Shown piece by piece: positions 18,583 through 28,574 of a stretch of 64,000 nucleotides of DNA (position 1 is its first letter; every line of letters begins with the position of its first letter). The notes below the pieces were generated by a model. The model saw only the letters and a program-made list of their open reading frames with translations, did not search any database and was not told where the DNA came from. The stretch is from Solibacillus sp. FSL K6-1523 (lineage in GTDB: Bacteria; Bacillota; Bacilli; Bacillales_A; Planococcaceae): the NCBI RefSeq assembly GCF_038005225.1, contig NZ_JBBOSU010000001.1, positions 2,654,001 through 2,718,000 on the forward strand, read 5' to 3'. The position numbers and the translations under genes were made by a program.

Positions 18583-19059
18583 TTACGATGTTTCTGACTC
18601 TCTTTGGAAACATATGGCTCTTTTCACTATCGCTCGAATTAACATTATTACCGCAGCTATTATCCATATCGTAACGGTAAGACCTATCATAATTAGTGCT
18701 AACAATGGCCCAGGTCCCCCAAAAGTTCTCGTATATTGGAATAAAATAATGATTCCGATTGACGCGACAAGGCACATTCCAACTAACACTTCGACCCATC
18801 GAATAAATGTTGAACTAAATACTAAGCCACGATCAAAAATGGTAAGTAAATATAAGATGATTCCTAATCCAATTAATAAGAACACCAACAACAATTCGCA
18901 AGTGACAAGGATAGGCAGCTTCGCATAATCAAGTTCAGGGTTTAAGGCTCTCATATCTTCTGCGATACTTGGCAATACATATCCACCAAAGAATAGCACA
19001 CCTATTGCAAACACAATTAATAAGATTTTTAAAATATTTGACGTTATATTCCCTCTCAA
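18583..19059 (-). CDS. Four-helix membrane protein, DUF2975
   Basis: 158 residues from a TTG with GGAGG nine bases upstream. Four hydrophobic segments (about 8-30, 46-72, 86-108, 118-145) and the central motif IFDRGLVFSS correspond to DUF2975. In Bacillales these genes are usually followed by a small XRE regulator of the YozG type; here the next gene is instead the Cys-cluster protein, so the usual partner is missing. Function unknown. Confidence 0.7.
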   Translation of the reverse strand: MRGNITSNILKILLIVFAIGVLFFGGYVLPSIAEDMRALNPELDYAKLPILVTCELLLVFLLIGLGIILYLLTIFDRGLVFSSTFIRWVEVLVGMCLVASIGIIILFQYTRTFGGPGPLLALIMIGLTVTIWIIAAVIMLIRAIVKRAICFQRESETS

Positions 19060-19207
19060 TCCAATCCACCTCCAAAATTTTCAACTGATTACAATATAAA
19101 GTTCATCACATTGTAAGTCAATACTTTTTTATTGATAATCAATAAAAAAGACAGATTTTAACATGCTCCAAAACAAAAATATCCTATGCATATTTTGTCT
19201 AAAGAAC

Positions 19208-19242
19208 AAAAAAATTCACCTCGATATAACAATCGAGGTGAA
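19208..19242 (-). terminator. Terminator downstream of the stalk-domain gene
   Basis: Perfect 11-bp stem TTCACCTCGAT / ATCGAGGTGAA, six-base loop, then TTTTTTT on the minus strand. Confidence 0.85.
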
Positions 19243-19310
19243 TCAATGATAAATATGAATGAACTTTTTATTGTTTGAGGTAAAACTCGCCACCAGAACA
19301 AATTTATATA

Positions 19311-20111
19311 TTAAGGTCGGAATGGGGCCCACTCTTCTTCAATAGCGTTCACTACCCATTTGCCATTCTTTTCTACAAGCGTAAATTGATGAATAATATC
19401 ACCATAACCTCTTTTACTTTCATACCCAAAGAATACTTTTCTTATTTTCATCGTTTTTCTATCTGGATAAGAATAAGATTCGTTAATATATGGATGTTCT
19501 GCTGCTGGATTTACTTCAAAACCTAAGCCATTATTCTGAATGATTTTATTACTCATTGTATCAGTAAAATAAGGCTTTAAATGTGCCCTCTTTTGCGTGA
19601 CTCCCGATAAATTGGATGCATGATTTACTGCATCTCCAAGGAGTTCATAGCCTTTTCTATAATCAATCGGCTGCGCATAAATAATTAGATATGGCACGCG
19701 ATCTTCTAAATAGGCCAGTTGTTTTTCTTTATCCCAGCCGATATTATTTCCAAACGCTTCACTAATATATCGTAACGGTAAATAAACTTTCCCCTTTTCT
19801 AAAAGTAAGGATACATCCATTTTAATTTCGTTATCATTTACGATTAACATTTTAGAGCCATGTTTTAACTTAATCACTTTATCATCTTTGATTATAGTTG
19901 CTAGTTTAGCTTTGTTGTTCCAGTCCACTTGAGCACCTAGTTCGTCGCCTATTGCTCGTATCGGGCCAAATGTTCTTCCATTTTGGACTTTGCCATCATA
20001 GATTGCACGTTCACCTTCGTTTGCATGCACAACATCGTTACCAATAGTAAATGATGTTACGAATATGCCTGTTGCTAAAGCATAAAGTGCTAATCTCTTA
20101 AATTTCTTCAT
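19311..20111 (-). CDS. Secreted protein with copper amine oxidase N-terminal-like (stalk) domain
   Basis: 266 residues. A signal peptide is clear (MKKFKRLALYAL..., cleavage near residue 30 after VHA). Residues 35-135 hold the stalk-domain repeats: GRTFGPIRAIGDELGAQVDW, VNDNEIKMD, and VYLPLRYISEAFGNNIGWD. The C-terminal half (about 150-266) resembles an NTF2-like domain ending in KNGKWVVNAIEEEW. Such proteins are exported and wall-associated in Bacillales; the role is unknown. A 19-nt purine-rich stretch precedes the ATG and a good terminator follows. Single-gene unit. Confidence 0.75.
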   Translation of the reverse strand: MKKFKRLALYALATGIFVTSFTIGNDVVHANEGERAIYDGKVQNGRTFGPIRAIGDELGAQVDWNNKAKLATIIKDDKVIKLKHGSKMLIVNDNEIKMDVSLLLEKGKVYLPLRYISEAFGNNIGWDKEKQLAYLEDRVPYLIIYAQPIDYRKGYELLGDAVNHASNLSGVTQKRAHLKPYFTDTMSNKIIQNNGLGFEVNPAAEHPYINESYSYPDRKTMKIRKVFFGYESKRGYGDIIHQFTLVEKNGKWVVNAIEEEWAPFRP

Positions 20112-20288
20112 GTTGAACCCTCTTTCACACTGTTTACAAATTAATTTTACCAGATTAAATCGCTATTCTCCAATCCATTTCATGGGCTGTAGAGGAAGTA
20201 ATGGGTAAATCTATTTTGCCTTTCTTAAAGAAAAAAACAACATGCAACCATTCAATTATTTATCCGTCATCAATAGAGAGGTGATTTT

Positions 20289-20771
20289 GTGAATAAATGG
20301 TTAATCGCGTGTATTGTATCTATTATTTTGTTATTTTCGGGATGTAATTTACTAATAAATAGCCTACTACCAAATGAATATGAAGTACTCGAAAGTAATT
20401 GGGGAATTTCTTTACCTGAAGCAGATGAAGTAACAAATTTACTAATCACAGAAGCTAGTTTTCACGGAGATGGGGAATGGTTTACATTATTCGATTATTC
20501 AAAACCGATTGATTTGAGTAATGTAGGCTTTGTAAAACTTACTGCCAGTGATATTAGTAATGCCAATCAAAAAATAACGCAATTCGAAAAAAGAACAATT
20601 GATATTCGTCAAAATGCCAAAGAAACAATCGACATTTTTAATCAAAATGATATAAAAGCAGAAGTTGGCGACTATTTTTTCTACGATGCGCGCAATGGCG
20701 GAGATGATTTCATTATCTTATTATACAAAACCAAAAGTCATCAATTATATAAATATGTATGGCATCAATGA
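20289..20771 (+). CDS. Putative lipoprotein of unknown function
   Basis: 160 residues from a GTG preceded by GAGAGGTGA. A lipoprotein signal peptide ends in the lipobox FSGC with Cys 19, so it should be anchored outside the membrane. The mature part has no family I recognise; several alternating acidic and aromatic strands are visible. Convergent with spo0A. Small secreted proteins of this kind are common accessory genes in the group. Confidence 0.65.
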   Translation: MNKWLIACIVSIILLFSGCNLLINSLLPNEYEVLESNWGISLPEADEVTNLLITEASFHGDGEWFTLFDYSKPIDLSNVGFVKLTASDISNANQKITQFEKRTIDIRQNAKETIDIFNQNDIKAEVGDYFFYDARNGGDDFIILLYKTKSHQLYKYVWHQ

Positions 20772-20824
20772 GGAGCCGTCTCTCGAATACGCTAAATTGA
20801 GTTCTATTTTATTCACTAAGGCCG

Positions 20825-20883
20825 TAAAAAAAGACACGCCTTCATTTATTGTTTTCAAGGAAACCAATAAATGAAGGCGTGTC
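20825..20883 (-). terminator. Terminator of spo0A (19-bp perfect stem)
   Basis: GACACGCCTTCATTTATTG pairs perfectly with 20865-20883 across a 13-base loop; on the minus strand it is followed by TTTTTTT. It lies about 105 bp after the spo0A stop codon. No T-run on the plus strand. Confidence 0.85.
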
Positions 20884-20986
20884 AAAATAAACACTTACAT
20901 ATTTGGTGAATTTTAAGTTTAAATCGTGTCTAATCGGGTATTCATTCACTATATGAAAATATTCCCCCAGCTTGTCCAGTAAGCCC

Positions 20987-21778
20987 TTAACTCGCCACCA
21001 TCTCAATACGAATCTTGTCCGCAATCATGGCGATGAACTCTGAATTGGTAGGTTTTGACTTCATATGGTGCACAGTGTAGCCAAACAGCTCGGAAATGGA
21101 CTCGTAGCTACCGCGGTTCCATGCGACTTCAATTGCATGACGGATGGCACGTTCCACACGTGACGGCGTCGTATTAAATTTCTTGGCGATTTCAGGATAT
21201 AAAATCTTCGTTACCGAGCCGAGTAACTCGATATCATGGAAAACCATCTGAATCGCTTCACGTAAATAGGCATACCCTTTAATATGGGCAGGAACGCCAA
21301 TTTCTTTAATTATGGATGTAATCGTTGTATCTAGTTGACGTTGATCAAGCTTTGTTGACGAATTCGGTTGTAAAATGCTTTTTCGTTTTTCTACTTCAAC
21401 TTGTTGCCCGGCACAATGGAGAATTTTTTGTACAAGCTGTTCAAATTCAAATGGCTTTAACATAAAATACGAAGCGCCATAATTAACAGCTTGCTTCATC
21501 ACATCCTCTTGCCCAAAAGCCGTTAACATAATGACCTGGATATCTCCGCAACGTTCATCATTGTACATGGTTTCTAACACAGCCAGGCCATCCAAATGTG
21601 GCATGATAATGTCTAGCAATAAAACGTCTATCTTGTGCTCTTCCAACATTTTAATACATAGTTTACCATTCGCTGCCGTAGCAACCACTTCAATTTGAGG
21701 ATGGTTTTTAAAGAATAATTCCATCGTTTTTACGAGCTCACGGTTATCATCCGCAATCGCAATTTTTACTTTCGTCAA
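20987..21778 (-). CDS. spo0A: Sporulation master response regulator Spo0A
   Basis: 263 residues. Receiver domain with the acidic pair DD (10-11), phosphoacceptor Asp 56 in LLLDIIMP, Thr in MLTAFG and Lys in MLKPFE; then a linker and the Spo0A C-terminal DNA-binding domain with [20 protein letters not shown]. It reads the phosphorelay output and controls entry into sporulation by binding TGTCGAA boxes. The start is TTG, with GGGGG seven bases upstream. Three 0A-box matches lie in the 300 bp upstream, consistent with autoregulation. Downstream of spoIVB as in Bacillus. Confidence 0.98.
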   Translation of the reverse strand: MTKVKIAIADDNRELVKTMELFFKNHPQIEVVATAANGKLCIKMLEEHKIDVLLLDIIMPHLDGLAVLETMYNDERCGDIQVIMLTAFGQEDVMKQAVNYGASYFMLKPFEFEQLVQKILHCAGQQVEVEKRKSILQPNSSTKLDQRQLDTTITSIIKEIGVPAHIKGYAYLREAIQMVFHDIELLGSVTKILYPEIAKKFNTTPSRVERAIRHAIEVAWNRGSYESISELFGYTVHHMKSKPTNSEFIAMIADKIRIEMVAS

Positions 21779-21973
21779 TCAAAATCCCCCTTTAAATTTA
21801 AGTTCCTAAAGGAAACTACAATCCTGCACGTCATATTTCATCAATGCACCGTGAAAAATGAAAGCTTTCATCACATTGTACTGTCTGTCATCGAAATAGA
21901 AATTATTGCGAAGAAAAATAGCCTTTATCATTTTGTCTAACATCCCGTTTTTTTTGCTTTCACTTAGTGAGTT

Positions 21974-21980
21974 TTCGACA
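21974..21980 (-). promoter_or_regulatory. 0A box (exact TGTCGAA) upstream of spo0A
   Basis: Exact match to the Spo0A-binding heptamer on the minus strand, about 195 bp upstream of the spo0A start. Confidence 0.5.
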
Positions 21981-22043
21981 ATATTAAAAAAAATCCTTTA
22001 AAACAGTAAAAAATGAGCATCAAGCATTATAATTTCACATTAT

Positions 22044-22050
22044 ATCGACA
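22044..22050 (-). promoter_or_regulatory. 0A box-like heptamer (TGTCGAT)
   Basis: Six of seven bases match TGTCGAA; lies between the two exact boxes upstream of spo0A. Confidence 0.35.
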
Positions 22051-22074
22051 ATAATAGCGTTAATTCTCCTCTTT

Positions 22075-22081
22075 TGTCGAA
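22075..22081 (+). promoter_or_regulatory. 0A box (exact TGTCGAA), plus strand
   Basis: Exact heptamer, about 295 bp upstream of spo0A and just after the spoIVB terminator in the direction of transcription. Confidence 0.45.
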
Positions 22082-22112
22082 TGCACTTATGTACAATTTT
22101 AATAAAGAAAGT

Positions 22113-22146
22113 AAAAAAAGACTACACTTATTTGATAAGTGTAGTC
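22113..22146 (-). terminator. Terminator of spoIVB
   Basis: Perfect 12-bp stem GACTACACTTAT / ATAAGTGTAGTC with a three-base loop, followed on the minus strand by TTTTTTT, 10 bp after the spoIVB stop codon. Confidence 0.9.
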
Positions 22147-22155
22147 AATAGGTTC

Positions 22156-23085
22156 TTAATTCGGGCTTTTTTTCAGCATTTCGATTACAAGTATTCCTGC
22201 CCCTTTTGTCGGTTCTTCCACAAACATATGTGTTACAGCCCCTACAAATCGGTTATCTTGTATAATCGGGCTGCCACTCATTCCTTGTACAATTCCTCCA
22301 GTCTTTTGAATTAATCGTTCATCGGTCACAAAAAATGTAAAAGTGTTTCCATCTTGTTTACTAATTTCAATCTCAAATGTTTCTACATTTTCACCATCAA
22401 TACTCGTTAATAATTGGGCTTTTCCCTCTTTTAATTCATCCGCATGTATAATTTCTAGCGCCGGATGCAAACTGTGTTGTAGCGATTGTTCCCATTTCCC
22501 AAAAATACCGTAAAGCTCATTACTTGCAACGGTGCCCAGTGGTGTTAATGATTTATTGACAATCGAAATTTTATAGCCTGGCTGACCTGGCACGCTCTTT
22601 TTCACCTGAGAAATGGATGCTGTAAAAATGGAGCCTTCATCAAATTGTGGGGGTTGCTTTAAAATCGAGTCGACAATTTGATGTCCTAATGCGCCATACT
22701 CCATTGTTTGCGGATCGATAAATGTTAATGTGCCGATCCCATCTGTTTCGGTTTTTAAAAAGGGCATTAAATTGAACAATTGATCTTTTGAAACACTTAC
22801 TTTCTTTGTTCCTGATTTTTGCTCAACTGTTAATTCAACATCTTTCTTTTGATTTTTTAACACCGTTACATCAGAAAGTGTTTCATTATTAACTTCCGTA
22901 ATCTGATCGCCCTGTTTGAGCCATTCACCTGAATCTAACAAGACATCATGTGAGACAAAAACATTTGGCAATTGAAGCTGCACACCGATGGATTGACCCA
23001 TTGGAATTAATTCCTTTGCAAAGCCTTGTAATGGAAATGTTAAAAATAGTACGACGACGAGTAATGACCGCAACCTTTGCTTCAT
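22156..23085 (-). CDS. spoIVB: SpoIVB serine peptidase (family S55)
   Basis: 309 residues with an N-terminal signal/anchor (about 5-23), a PDZ-like region (30-100) and the S55 protease part with His 135 in GALGHQIVD and the nucleophile region QGMSGSP (268-273). SpoIVB is secreted by the forespore into the intermembrane space and triggers pro-sigma-K processing through SpoIVFA/BofA. It is markedly shorter than the B. subtilis protein (about 426 residues), mainly in the N-terminal and PDZ regions. Position between recN and spo0A is conserved. Confidence 0.93.
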   Translation of the reverse strand: MKQRLRSLLVVVLFLTFPLQGFAKELIPMGQSIGVQLQLPNVFVSHDVLLDSGEWLKQGDQITEVNNETLSDVTVLKNQKKDVELTVEQKSGTKKVSVSKDQLFNLMPFLKTETDGIGTLTFIDPQTMEYGALGHQIVDSILKQPPQFDEGSIFTASISQVKKSVPGQPGYKISIVNKSLTPLGTVASNELYGIFGKWEQSLQHSLHPALEIIHADELKEGKAQLLTSIDGENVETFEIEISKQDGNTFTFFVTDERLIQKTGGIVQGMSGSPIIQDNRFVGAVTHMFVEEPTKGAGILVIEMLKKSPN

Positions 23086-23380
23086 ATTTCACCTCCTCTG
23101 TTTGCTTACTATGTGACAGTTTGGATGAGTTATGAACGGAAATTTTTTGGTGTAATTGAAATTGATTTTGTACCAAATGGAACGAATAATTTTATGAGTC
23201 CTCAAAAGACAGATTCCATGCGTTTTCTTAATAAGTATCGTTTTTTGAAATATTTATTTTGGCGAATTCTTACTCTCTTTTTACTAAAATAATGATTTCC
23301 CACCAAAATAAAAAGCGAAAATTTAATGTCGAATTTATAATGAAAAAAAATAAAATTATATCGAAAATATAATTTACAGC
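23086..23380. other. AT-rich intergenic region between spoIVB and recN
   Basis: Should contain the forespore (sigma-G/F) promoter of spoIVB. I see no confident match and no gene. Confidence 0.4.
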
Positions 23381-23420
23381 AAAAAACGCATCCTTTCCTC
23401 ATTTAGAAAGGTGCGTTTTT
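23381..23420. terminator. Terminator of recN (bidirectional shape)
   Basis: AAAAACGCA-CCTTTC pairs with GAAAGG-GCGTTTTT across an 8-base loop, with A-run before and T-run after. It lies 12 bp from the recN stop codon. Confidence 0.85.
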
Positions 23421-23432
23421 AGTGTTCCCCAT

Positions 23433-25130
23433 TTATCCTTTTGTCATCGCATTTTTTCGTTCATTGGCCATTTGAATGAGTTCAGATGCATGTTGCAATG
23501 TCAATTCGGTAATTTCTGCGCCGCTCATCATCCGACTAATTTCTTCAATGCGCTCAGTTTCTTCCATTTCAGAAATCGTTGTAAATGTTCGGTCATGCTC
23601 GACTTGTTTTTTTATATAGTATTGGTGGTCGGCCATCGCAGCTACTTGTGGTAAATGCGAAATACAAAGTACTTGAGAATTCACCGAAATCGCCGCAATT
23701 TTTTCAGCAATTGCTTGTGCGACACGACCACTAACACCTGTATCTACTTCATCAAAAATAATCGATGTAATGCCATTTGACGTCGAGAATATCGTTTTCA
23801 GCGCTAACATCATACGTGAAAGTTCTCCGCCCGATGCCACTTTTGGTAATGATTTCGGTGGTTCCCCAACATTGGTCGAAATATAAAAGGCAATGCTATC
23901 TTTCCCATTCGCATCAAACTGCTCTTGCGCTTCAAAATTCACGATAAATTTTGCTTTTTCCATATGTAACATGCGTAATTGATCCATTATGGCCTCACTT
24001 AAAACAAGCGCATTTTCTTTGCGAATAACCGTCAACTGACTCGCTAATTGCGCTAATTCCTGTTCCATTTCATGAAGCAATTGTTCGTTTTTTTGCATCG
24101 TTTCATCACGATTCATCAGTTGCATCAATTCTTCTTCTATTTTTGCATAGTACACAAGAATTTCTTCAACCGTCGTACCGTACTTACGCTTCATCGTTTG
24201 GTATTGTGCGAGGCGCTGCTCTACTTCATTTAAACGCTCTGCATCGTACTCCAAATCATCCAGCGCGTTTTTAATTTGGTACGCTGCATCCTGGAGTGCA
24301 TAAAAACTCGATGTCACTGCTTCAGATGCTTCTTTAAATGTTTCATCTAAGACGACAATATTATCCATTGCCTCCATCGCGTTGCCGATAAAATCAAGTC
24401 CATTCGATTCACCCGATATCGCCTCATATGCAATATTGGCATGTTCAAAAATTTTATGGAAATTCAATAGGCGACGGCGTTCATCATTGAGTGCATCCTC
24501 TTCATCCGCTTTTAAATCAGCTTGTTCGAGTTCTTGAATTTGGAATTGGTACAAATCAATTCGTTGCGCCATTCTTTGCTCGTCCATACTTAGTTCGGCC
24601 ACTTCTCTTTTTAGCTCACGATACGTGTCATATGCCGTTTTATAGCGCGCTTTCACGTCTTGCAATGCCGCGCTCGCAAAATGGTCGAGCAAGTGGATAT
24701 GATGCTTCTCGTCCATTAATTCTTGGTTTTCATGTTGCCCATGAATGTCGATTAAACTCCCGCCAATTTCACGTAATACCGTGAGTGGCACAAGCTTTCC
24801 GTTGACACGACAAATACTTTTACCCGAATCATTCAAATCACGGCGTAAAATAATCGTTCCTTCTTCCACATCAATTCCGTGCTCTTCTAACTTGTGAAAT
24901 ATCGGATGATTGTCATTGTGAATTTGAAATAGTCCACCAAGTTCAGCTTTTTTTTCACCGTGTCGAATAAATTCAGTTGAGCCGCGCCCACCCGCTAAAA
25001 TATGAACCGCATCGATAATAATCGATTTCCCTGCACCAGTCTCCCCTGTTAAGACCGTTAATCCGTCAAAAAAACTAACGGTTAAATCATCAATGATTGC
25101 AAAGTTGCGAATGCTTAATTCTCTTAACAA
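23433..25130 (-). CDS. recN: DNA repair protein RecN
   Basis: 565 residues from a TTG preceded by GAGGTGG. SMC-like architecture: Walker A GETGAGKS (29-36), a long central coiled coil (about 155-370), ABC signature VASGGELSRM and Walker B SIIFDEVDTGVSG near the C-terminus. RecN is a cohesin-like ATPase recruited early to double-strand breaks. Its start lies 16 bp after the argR stop codon, so the two genes are probably co-transcribed, as in Bacillus. Confidence 0.97.
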   Translation of the reverse strand: MLRELSIRNFAIIDDLTVSFFDGLTVLTGETGAGKSIIIDAVHILAGGRGSTEFIRHGEKKAELGGLFQIHNDNHPIFHKLEEHGIDVEEGTIILRRDLNDSGKSICRVNGKLVPLTVLREIGGSLIDIHGQHENQELMDEKHHIHLLDHFASAALQDVKARYKTAYDTYRELKREVAELSMDEQRMAQRIDLYQFQIQELEQADLKADEEDALNDERRRLLNFHKIFEHANIAYEAISGESNGLDFIGNAMEAMDNIVVLDETFKEASEAVTSSFYALQDAAYQIKNALDDLEYDAERLNEVEQRLAQYQTMKRKYGTTVEEILVYYAKIEEELMQLMNRDETMQKNEQLLHEMEQELAQLASQLTVIRKENALVLSEAIMDQLRMLHMEKAKFIVNFEAQEQFDANGKDSIAFYISTNVGEPPKSLPKVASGGELSRMMLALKTIFSTSNGITSIIFDEVDTGVSGRVAQAIAEKIAAISVNSQVLCISHLPQVAAMADHQYYIKKQVEHDRTFTTISEMEETERIEEISRMMSGAEITELTLQHASELIQMANERKNAMTKG

Positions 25131-25146
25131 ACAAATCCACCTCGAT

Positions 25147-25596
25147 TTATAGCATCTCTAATAAACGATTTTTAATATCTTCTCGGTCCACTTCTGTACG
25201 ACACATAATTAAAATCGTATCGTCCCCGCAAATTGTCCCTAAAATTTCCGACCAATCTAAATGATCTAATAAAGAGCCAATTGCATTCGCATTTCCCGGT
25301 AACGTTTTCATTACTAAAAAATGAGACGCTCCATCAATTGACACAAATGCGTCCGCTAATGCACGGTGTAGCTTTTGGATTGGATTAAAACGTTGGTCAG
25401 CAGGTAAGCTGTATTTATAACGACCATCTTGTAACGGAACCTTTACTAAATGTAATTCTTTAATATCACGTGAAACAGTCGCTTGTGTTACGTTATAACC
25501 TGCATTTTTTAAATGATCGACTAAATCGTCTTGTGTTTCAATTTCGTTATTTGTAATAATATCGCGAATGCGAATATGGCGTTGGCCTTTATTCAT
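25147..25596 (-). CDS. argR: Arginine repressor ArgR/AhrC
   Basis: 149 residues from the ATG at 25596 (GAGGTGA five to six bases upstream), the same length as B. subtilis AhrC; two further in-frame codons upstream (GTG, TTG) are less well placed. N-terminal winged helix with the recognition segment [12 protein letters not shown], then the C-terminal hexamerisation/arginine-binding domain with the GTICGDDT loop. It represses arginine biosynthesis and activates arginine catabolism. Located between tlyA and recN in the conserved order. Confidence 0.96.
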   Translation of the reverse strand: MNKGQRHIRIRDIITNNEIETQDDLVDHLKNAGYNVTQATVSRDIKELHLVKVPLQDGRYKYSLPADQRFNPIQKLHRALADAFVSIDGASHFLVMKTLPGNANAIGSLLDHLDWSEILGTICGDDTILIMCRTEVDREDIKNRLLEML

Positions 25597-25720
25597 CAAG
25601 GTCACCTCTTAAATTTTATTCAATCTATGTATATTTACACTAACATTTGCATAAAAGAAATTCAAGAAAAACCCGAAAGATCTGCTCAAAATTGTCTTTT
25701 AATCATATTTACAACAAATA

Positions 25721-25763
25721 AAAAGTACAAGTTCGGTTCATAAATGACCTACCTTGTACTTTT
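25721..25763 (-). terminator. Terminator of the dxs-tlyA unit
   Basis: AAAAGTACAAG / CTTGTACTTTT, an 11-bp stem with a long 21-base loop, followed on the minus strand by further T-rich sequence. It lies just after the tlyA stop codon, so argR-recN has its own promoter. Confidence 0.7.
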
Positions 25764-25765
25764 CA

Positions 25766-26584
25766 TTATTTTAACTGTGCATGTGCCTCTTTCACAACAG
25801 ACTCAAAATTAGTAAAAGCCGCTACTTCTTCCCCTTCATGTGGGTTGTATAAATGGAATAAAAATTCGATATTCCCTTCGCCACCGGTAATTGGTGAATA
25901 GGAAGCATCTTTTACAACAAATCCCGTTGCTGTTGCCATTTTCGCTGTTTCTTCTAACACAGCTAAATGGACTTTTGGTTCACGAACGATGCCTTTTTTG
26001 CCGACATTTTCACGTCCCGCTTCAAATTGTGGTTTAACGAGTGCCATCACATCTCCACCAGGCATTAATACCGTTTTTAATACCGGTAAAATGAGCGCTA
26101 GTGAAATAAACGACACATCAATCGTTGCAAAATGAGGTAAGCCTTCTACTAAATCTTCCGGCTTCGTATAACGGAAATTGGTTTTTTCCATGACCGTTAC
26201 GCGCTCATCGGAACGAATTTTCCACGCTAGTTGATTGGAGCCAACGTCTAATGCATAGCAATGACGCGCACCGTTCTGCAGTGCACAATCTGTAAAACCG
26301 CCTGTTGATGAGCCAATGTCGAGCATTAATTTGCCGTCTACTGACATATCAAATATTTCTAAAGCCTTTTCGAGCTTCAGACCGCCACGCGATACATATT
26401 TTAAATCTGACCCTTTTACTTGAAGTGGCATATCAATCGCAATTTTTTCGCCTGCTTTATCAATGCGAATTTCATTTGAGAACACAAGCCCCGCCATAAT
26501 CGAGCGCTTTGCTTTTTCGCGTGTTTCACATAATCCACGTTCAACAAGTAAAATGTCTACACGTTCTTTCGGTTGTTTCGTCAT
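25766..26584 (-). CDS. tlyA: TlyA-family rRNA 2'-O-methyltransferase (YqxC)
   Basis: 272 residues. N-terminal S4 RNA-binding domain (about 8-65) and an FtsJ-type methyltransferase domain with the SAM loop LDIGSSTGGFTD and catalytic Lys in ALVKPQFE. TlyA enzymes methylate cytidines in 16S and/or 23S rRNA; in some species they are misannotated as haemolysins. The gene starts 6 bp after the dxs stop codon, matching the conserved dxs-yqxC pair. Confidence 0.93.
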   Translation of the reverse strand: MTKQPKERVDILLVERGLCETREKAKRSIMAGLVFSNEIRIDKAGEKIAIDMPLQVKGSDLKYVSRGGLKLEKALEIFDMSVDGKLMLDIGSSTGGFTDCALQNGARHCYALDVGSNQLAWKIRSDERVTVMEKTNFRYTKPEDLVEGLPHFATIDVSFISLALILPVLKTVLMPGGDVMALVKPQFEAGRENVGKKGIVREPKVHLAVLEETAKMATATGFVVKDASYSPITGGEGNIEFLFHLYNPHEGEEVAAFTNFESVVKEAHAQLK

Positions 26585-26590
26585 ACTTTA

Positions 26591-28486
26591 TTAAACCCTA
26601 CCTGACTGTTTTTTTGGGACAAGTTGTTCAATGCGTCTTACTGCTTCTTCCGCTGTCACATTTATTTCAGCAAGTAATTGGTCCACATCACCATGCTCGA
26701 TAAATTCATCTGGAATACCCATTCGTTCAATGGCTATTGTTCGGTATTTTTGATCACTTGCAAATTCAAGTACTGCGCTACCAAATCCACCTTGTAATAC
26801 AGATTCTTCAATCGTTAAAATTGGTAAACCGGCTTTCATAATTTCATGCAACATTTTTTCATCCATTGGTTTAATGAAACGAGCATTCACTACTCGAACA
26901 TTCGTCCCTTGCTGCGCTAACACTTCTGCCGCTTCCATCGCCATTGGAATTGTCGTACCGAATGTTAAGATGACCGCATCCTCACCGTCACGTAATACTT
27001 CCCACGAGCCGATTGGCAATGCTTTCATTTCTTCATCCATTTCAACACCGTAACCATTACCACGTGGATAACGCATTGCAATCGGTCCGTCATTATATTC
27101 TAATGCGGTTTTAACCATATGTTGACCTTCATTTTCATCTTTTGGCATCATTAAGACTATATTTGGAATATGACGTAAAAACGAAATGTCAAATACGCCT
27201 TGATGAGTTTCGCCATCCGCACCAACTAGGCCAGCGCGGTCAATACCAATAAATACATTTAATTTTGGTCGTGCAATATCATGTAATACTTGGTCATACG
27301 CACGCTGTAAGAATGTTGAATAAATTGCTAAAAACGGTTTCATATGTTGCGTCGCAAGCCCAGCTGCCATCGTTGTCGCATGCTGTTCGGCAATCCCGAC
27401 ATCAAAGAAACGTTTCGGGAAATCTCTTTGAATGCCTTCTAACTTCGAACCAACTGGCATAGCTGGTGTAATCGTCACGATACGATCATCTTCAACCATA
27501 CATTTACGAACTGATTCTGCCACTAGACTACTCCATGCAGGACCTTTTGTTGCCGACTTCACAAATGCGCCAGTTTCGATTTTATAAGGGCCCGTACCAT
27601 GCCAAGTGCCGACTGTATCGTCCTCCGCAGGTTTATAACCCTTGCCTTTTTTTGTAAGGACATGTACTAAAACAGGACCTTTTACTTTTTTTGCATACTC
27701 TAATGTTTTTTCAAGCGCTTCTAAATCATGACCATCAATTGGTCCTAAATATTTAAAGCCCATTTCTTCAAAAAACACACCAGATACGACTAAATATTTT
27801 AAGCTATCCTTCACACGTTCAGCTGTAGAGGCAAGCTTATCTCCAACGACAGGAATTTTGTGCATTAACGATTCTAAATCTTCTTTTGCACGTGAATATT
27901 CCTTTGCTGTACGTAAGCGGCCTAACACATCATGCAATGCCCCAACATTTGGCGCGATCGACATTTCATTGTCGTTTAAAATAACGACCATATGCGTCTT
28001 TTCATGCCCAATGTGATTCAGCGCTTCAAGTGCCATACCACCCGTTAACGCACCGTCACCAATAATTGGCACGACAAAGTTTTTAGCGCCTTTAATATCA
28101 CGTGCAGCTGCCATACCCATTGCCGCTGATAATGATGTTGAGCTATGACCTGTTTCCCACATATCATGGTCACTCTCGACTAACTTTGGAAAACCGCAAA
28201 GCCCTTTAAATTGGCGTAATGTATCAAATTGATCTGCACGTCCTGTTAAAATTTTGTGCACATACGCTTGATGCCCTACATCCCATAAAAATTTATCCTT
28301 TGGACTGTTAAAAGCTTTATGCAACGCAATCGTTAATTCAACAACTCCAAGATTTGGTCCAATATGACCACCTGTTGCAGAGCATTTTTCGATTAAAAAA
28401 GCACGAATATCTTTCGCGAGTGCTTCTAATTGCTTTTTATTCAAGTCTTTTAAAAAGGATGGACTAGAAATCTTCGTTAAATCCAT
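26591..28486 (-). CDS. dxs: 1-deoxy-D-xylulose-5-phosphate synthase
   Basis: 631 residues from the ATG at 28486 (AAAAGGTG upstream); the frame is open 12 codons further. Thiamine-diphosphate motif [18 protein letters not shown], the [13 protein letters not shown] loop and the C-terminal transketolase domain with [10 protein letters not shown] are all present. It makes DXP from pyruvate and glyceraldehyde-3-phosphate, the first step of the MEP isoprenoid pathway, feeding IspA encoded next upstream. Confidence 0.97.
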   Translation of the reverse strand: MDLTKISSPSFLKDLNKKQLEALAKDIRAFLIEKCSATGGHIGPNLGVVELTIALHKAFNSPKDKFLWDVGHQAYVHKILTGRADQFDTLRQFKGLCGFPKLVESDHDMWETGHSSTSLSAAMGMAAARDIKGAKNFVVPIIGDGALTGGMALEALNHIGHEKTHMVVILNDNEMSIAPNVGALHDVLGRLRTAKEYSRAKEDLESLMHKIPVVGDKLASTAERVKDSLKYLVVSGVFFEEMGFKYLGPIDGHDLEALEKTLEYAKKVKGPVLVHVLTKKGKGYKPAEDDTVGTWHGTGPYKIETGAFVKSATKGPAWSSLVAESVRKCMVEDDRIVTITPAMPVGSKLEGIQRDFPKRFFDVGIAEQHATTMAAGLATQHMKPFLAIYSTFLQRAYDQVLHDIARPKLNVFIGIDRAGLVGADGETHQGVFDISFLRHIPNIVLMMPKDENEGQHMVKTALEYNDGPIAMRYPRGNGYGVEMDEEMKALPIGSWEVLRDGEDAVILTFGTTIPMAMEAAEVLAQQGTNVRVVNARFIKPMDEKMLHEIMKAGLPILTIEESVLQGGFGSAVLEFASDQKYRTIAIERMGIPDEFIEHGDVDQLLAEINVTAEEAVRRIEQLVPKKQSGRV

Positions 28487-28574
28487 CACATCCACACACC
28501 TTTTCATCAGTTTATTCACCATTGTGATTTGTCTATTATATCAATGTACACCGTTTGACAAAAGTTTAACAACT

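Noticed and set aside
18482-18799. Minus-strand frame overlapping the DUF2975 gene
   Set aside because: Out-of-frame shadow spanning two better-supported genes; no ribosome-binding site.
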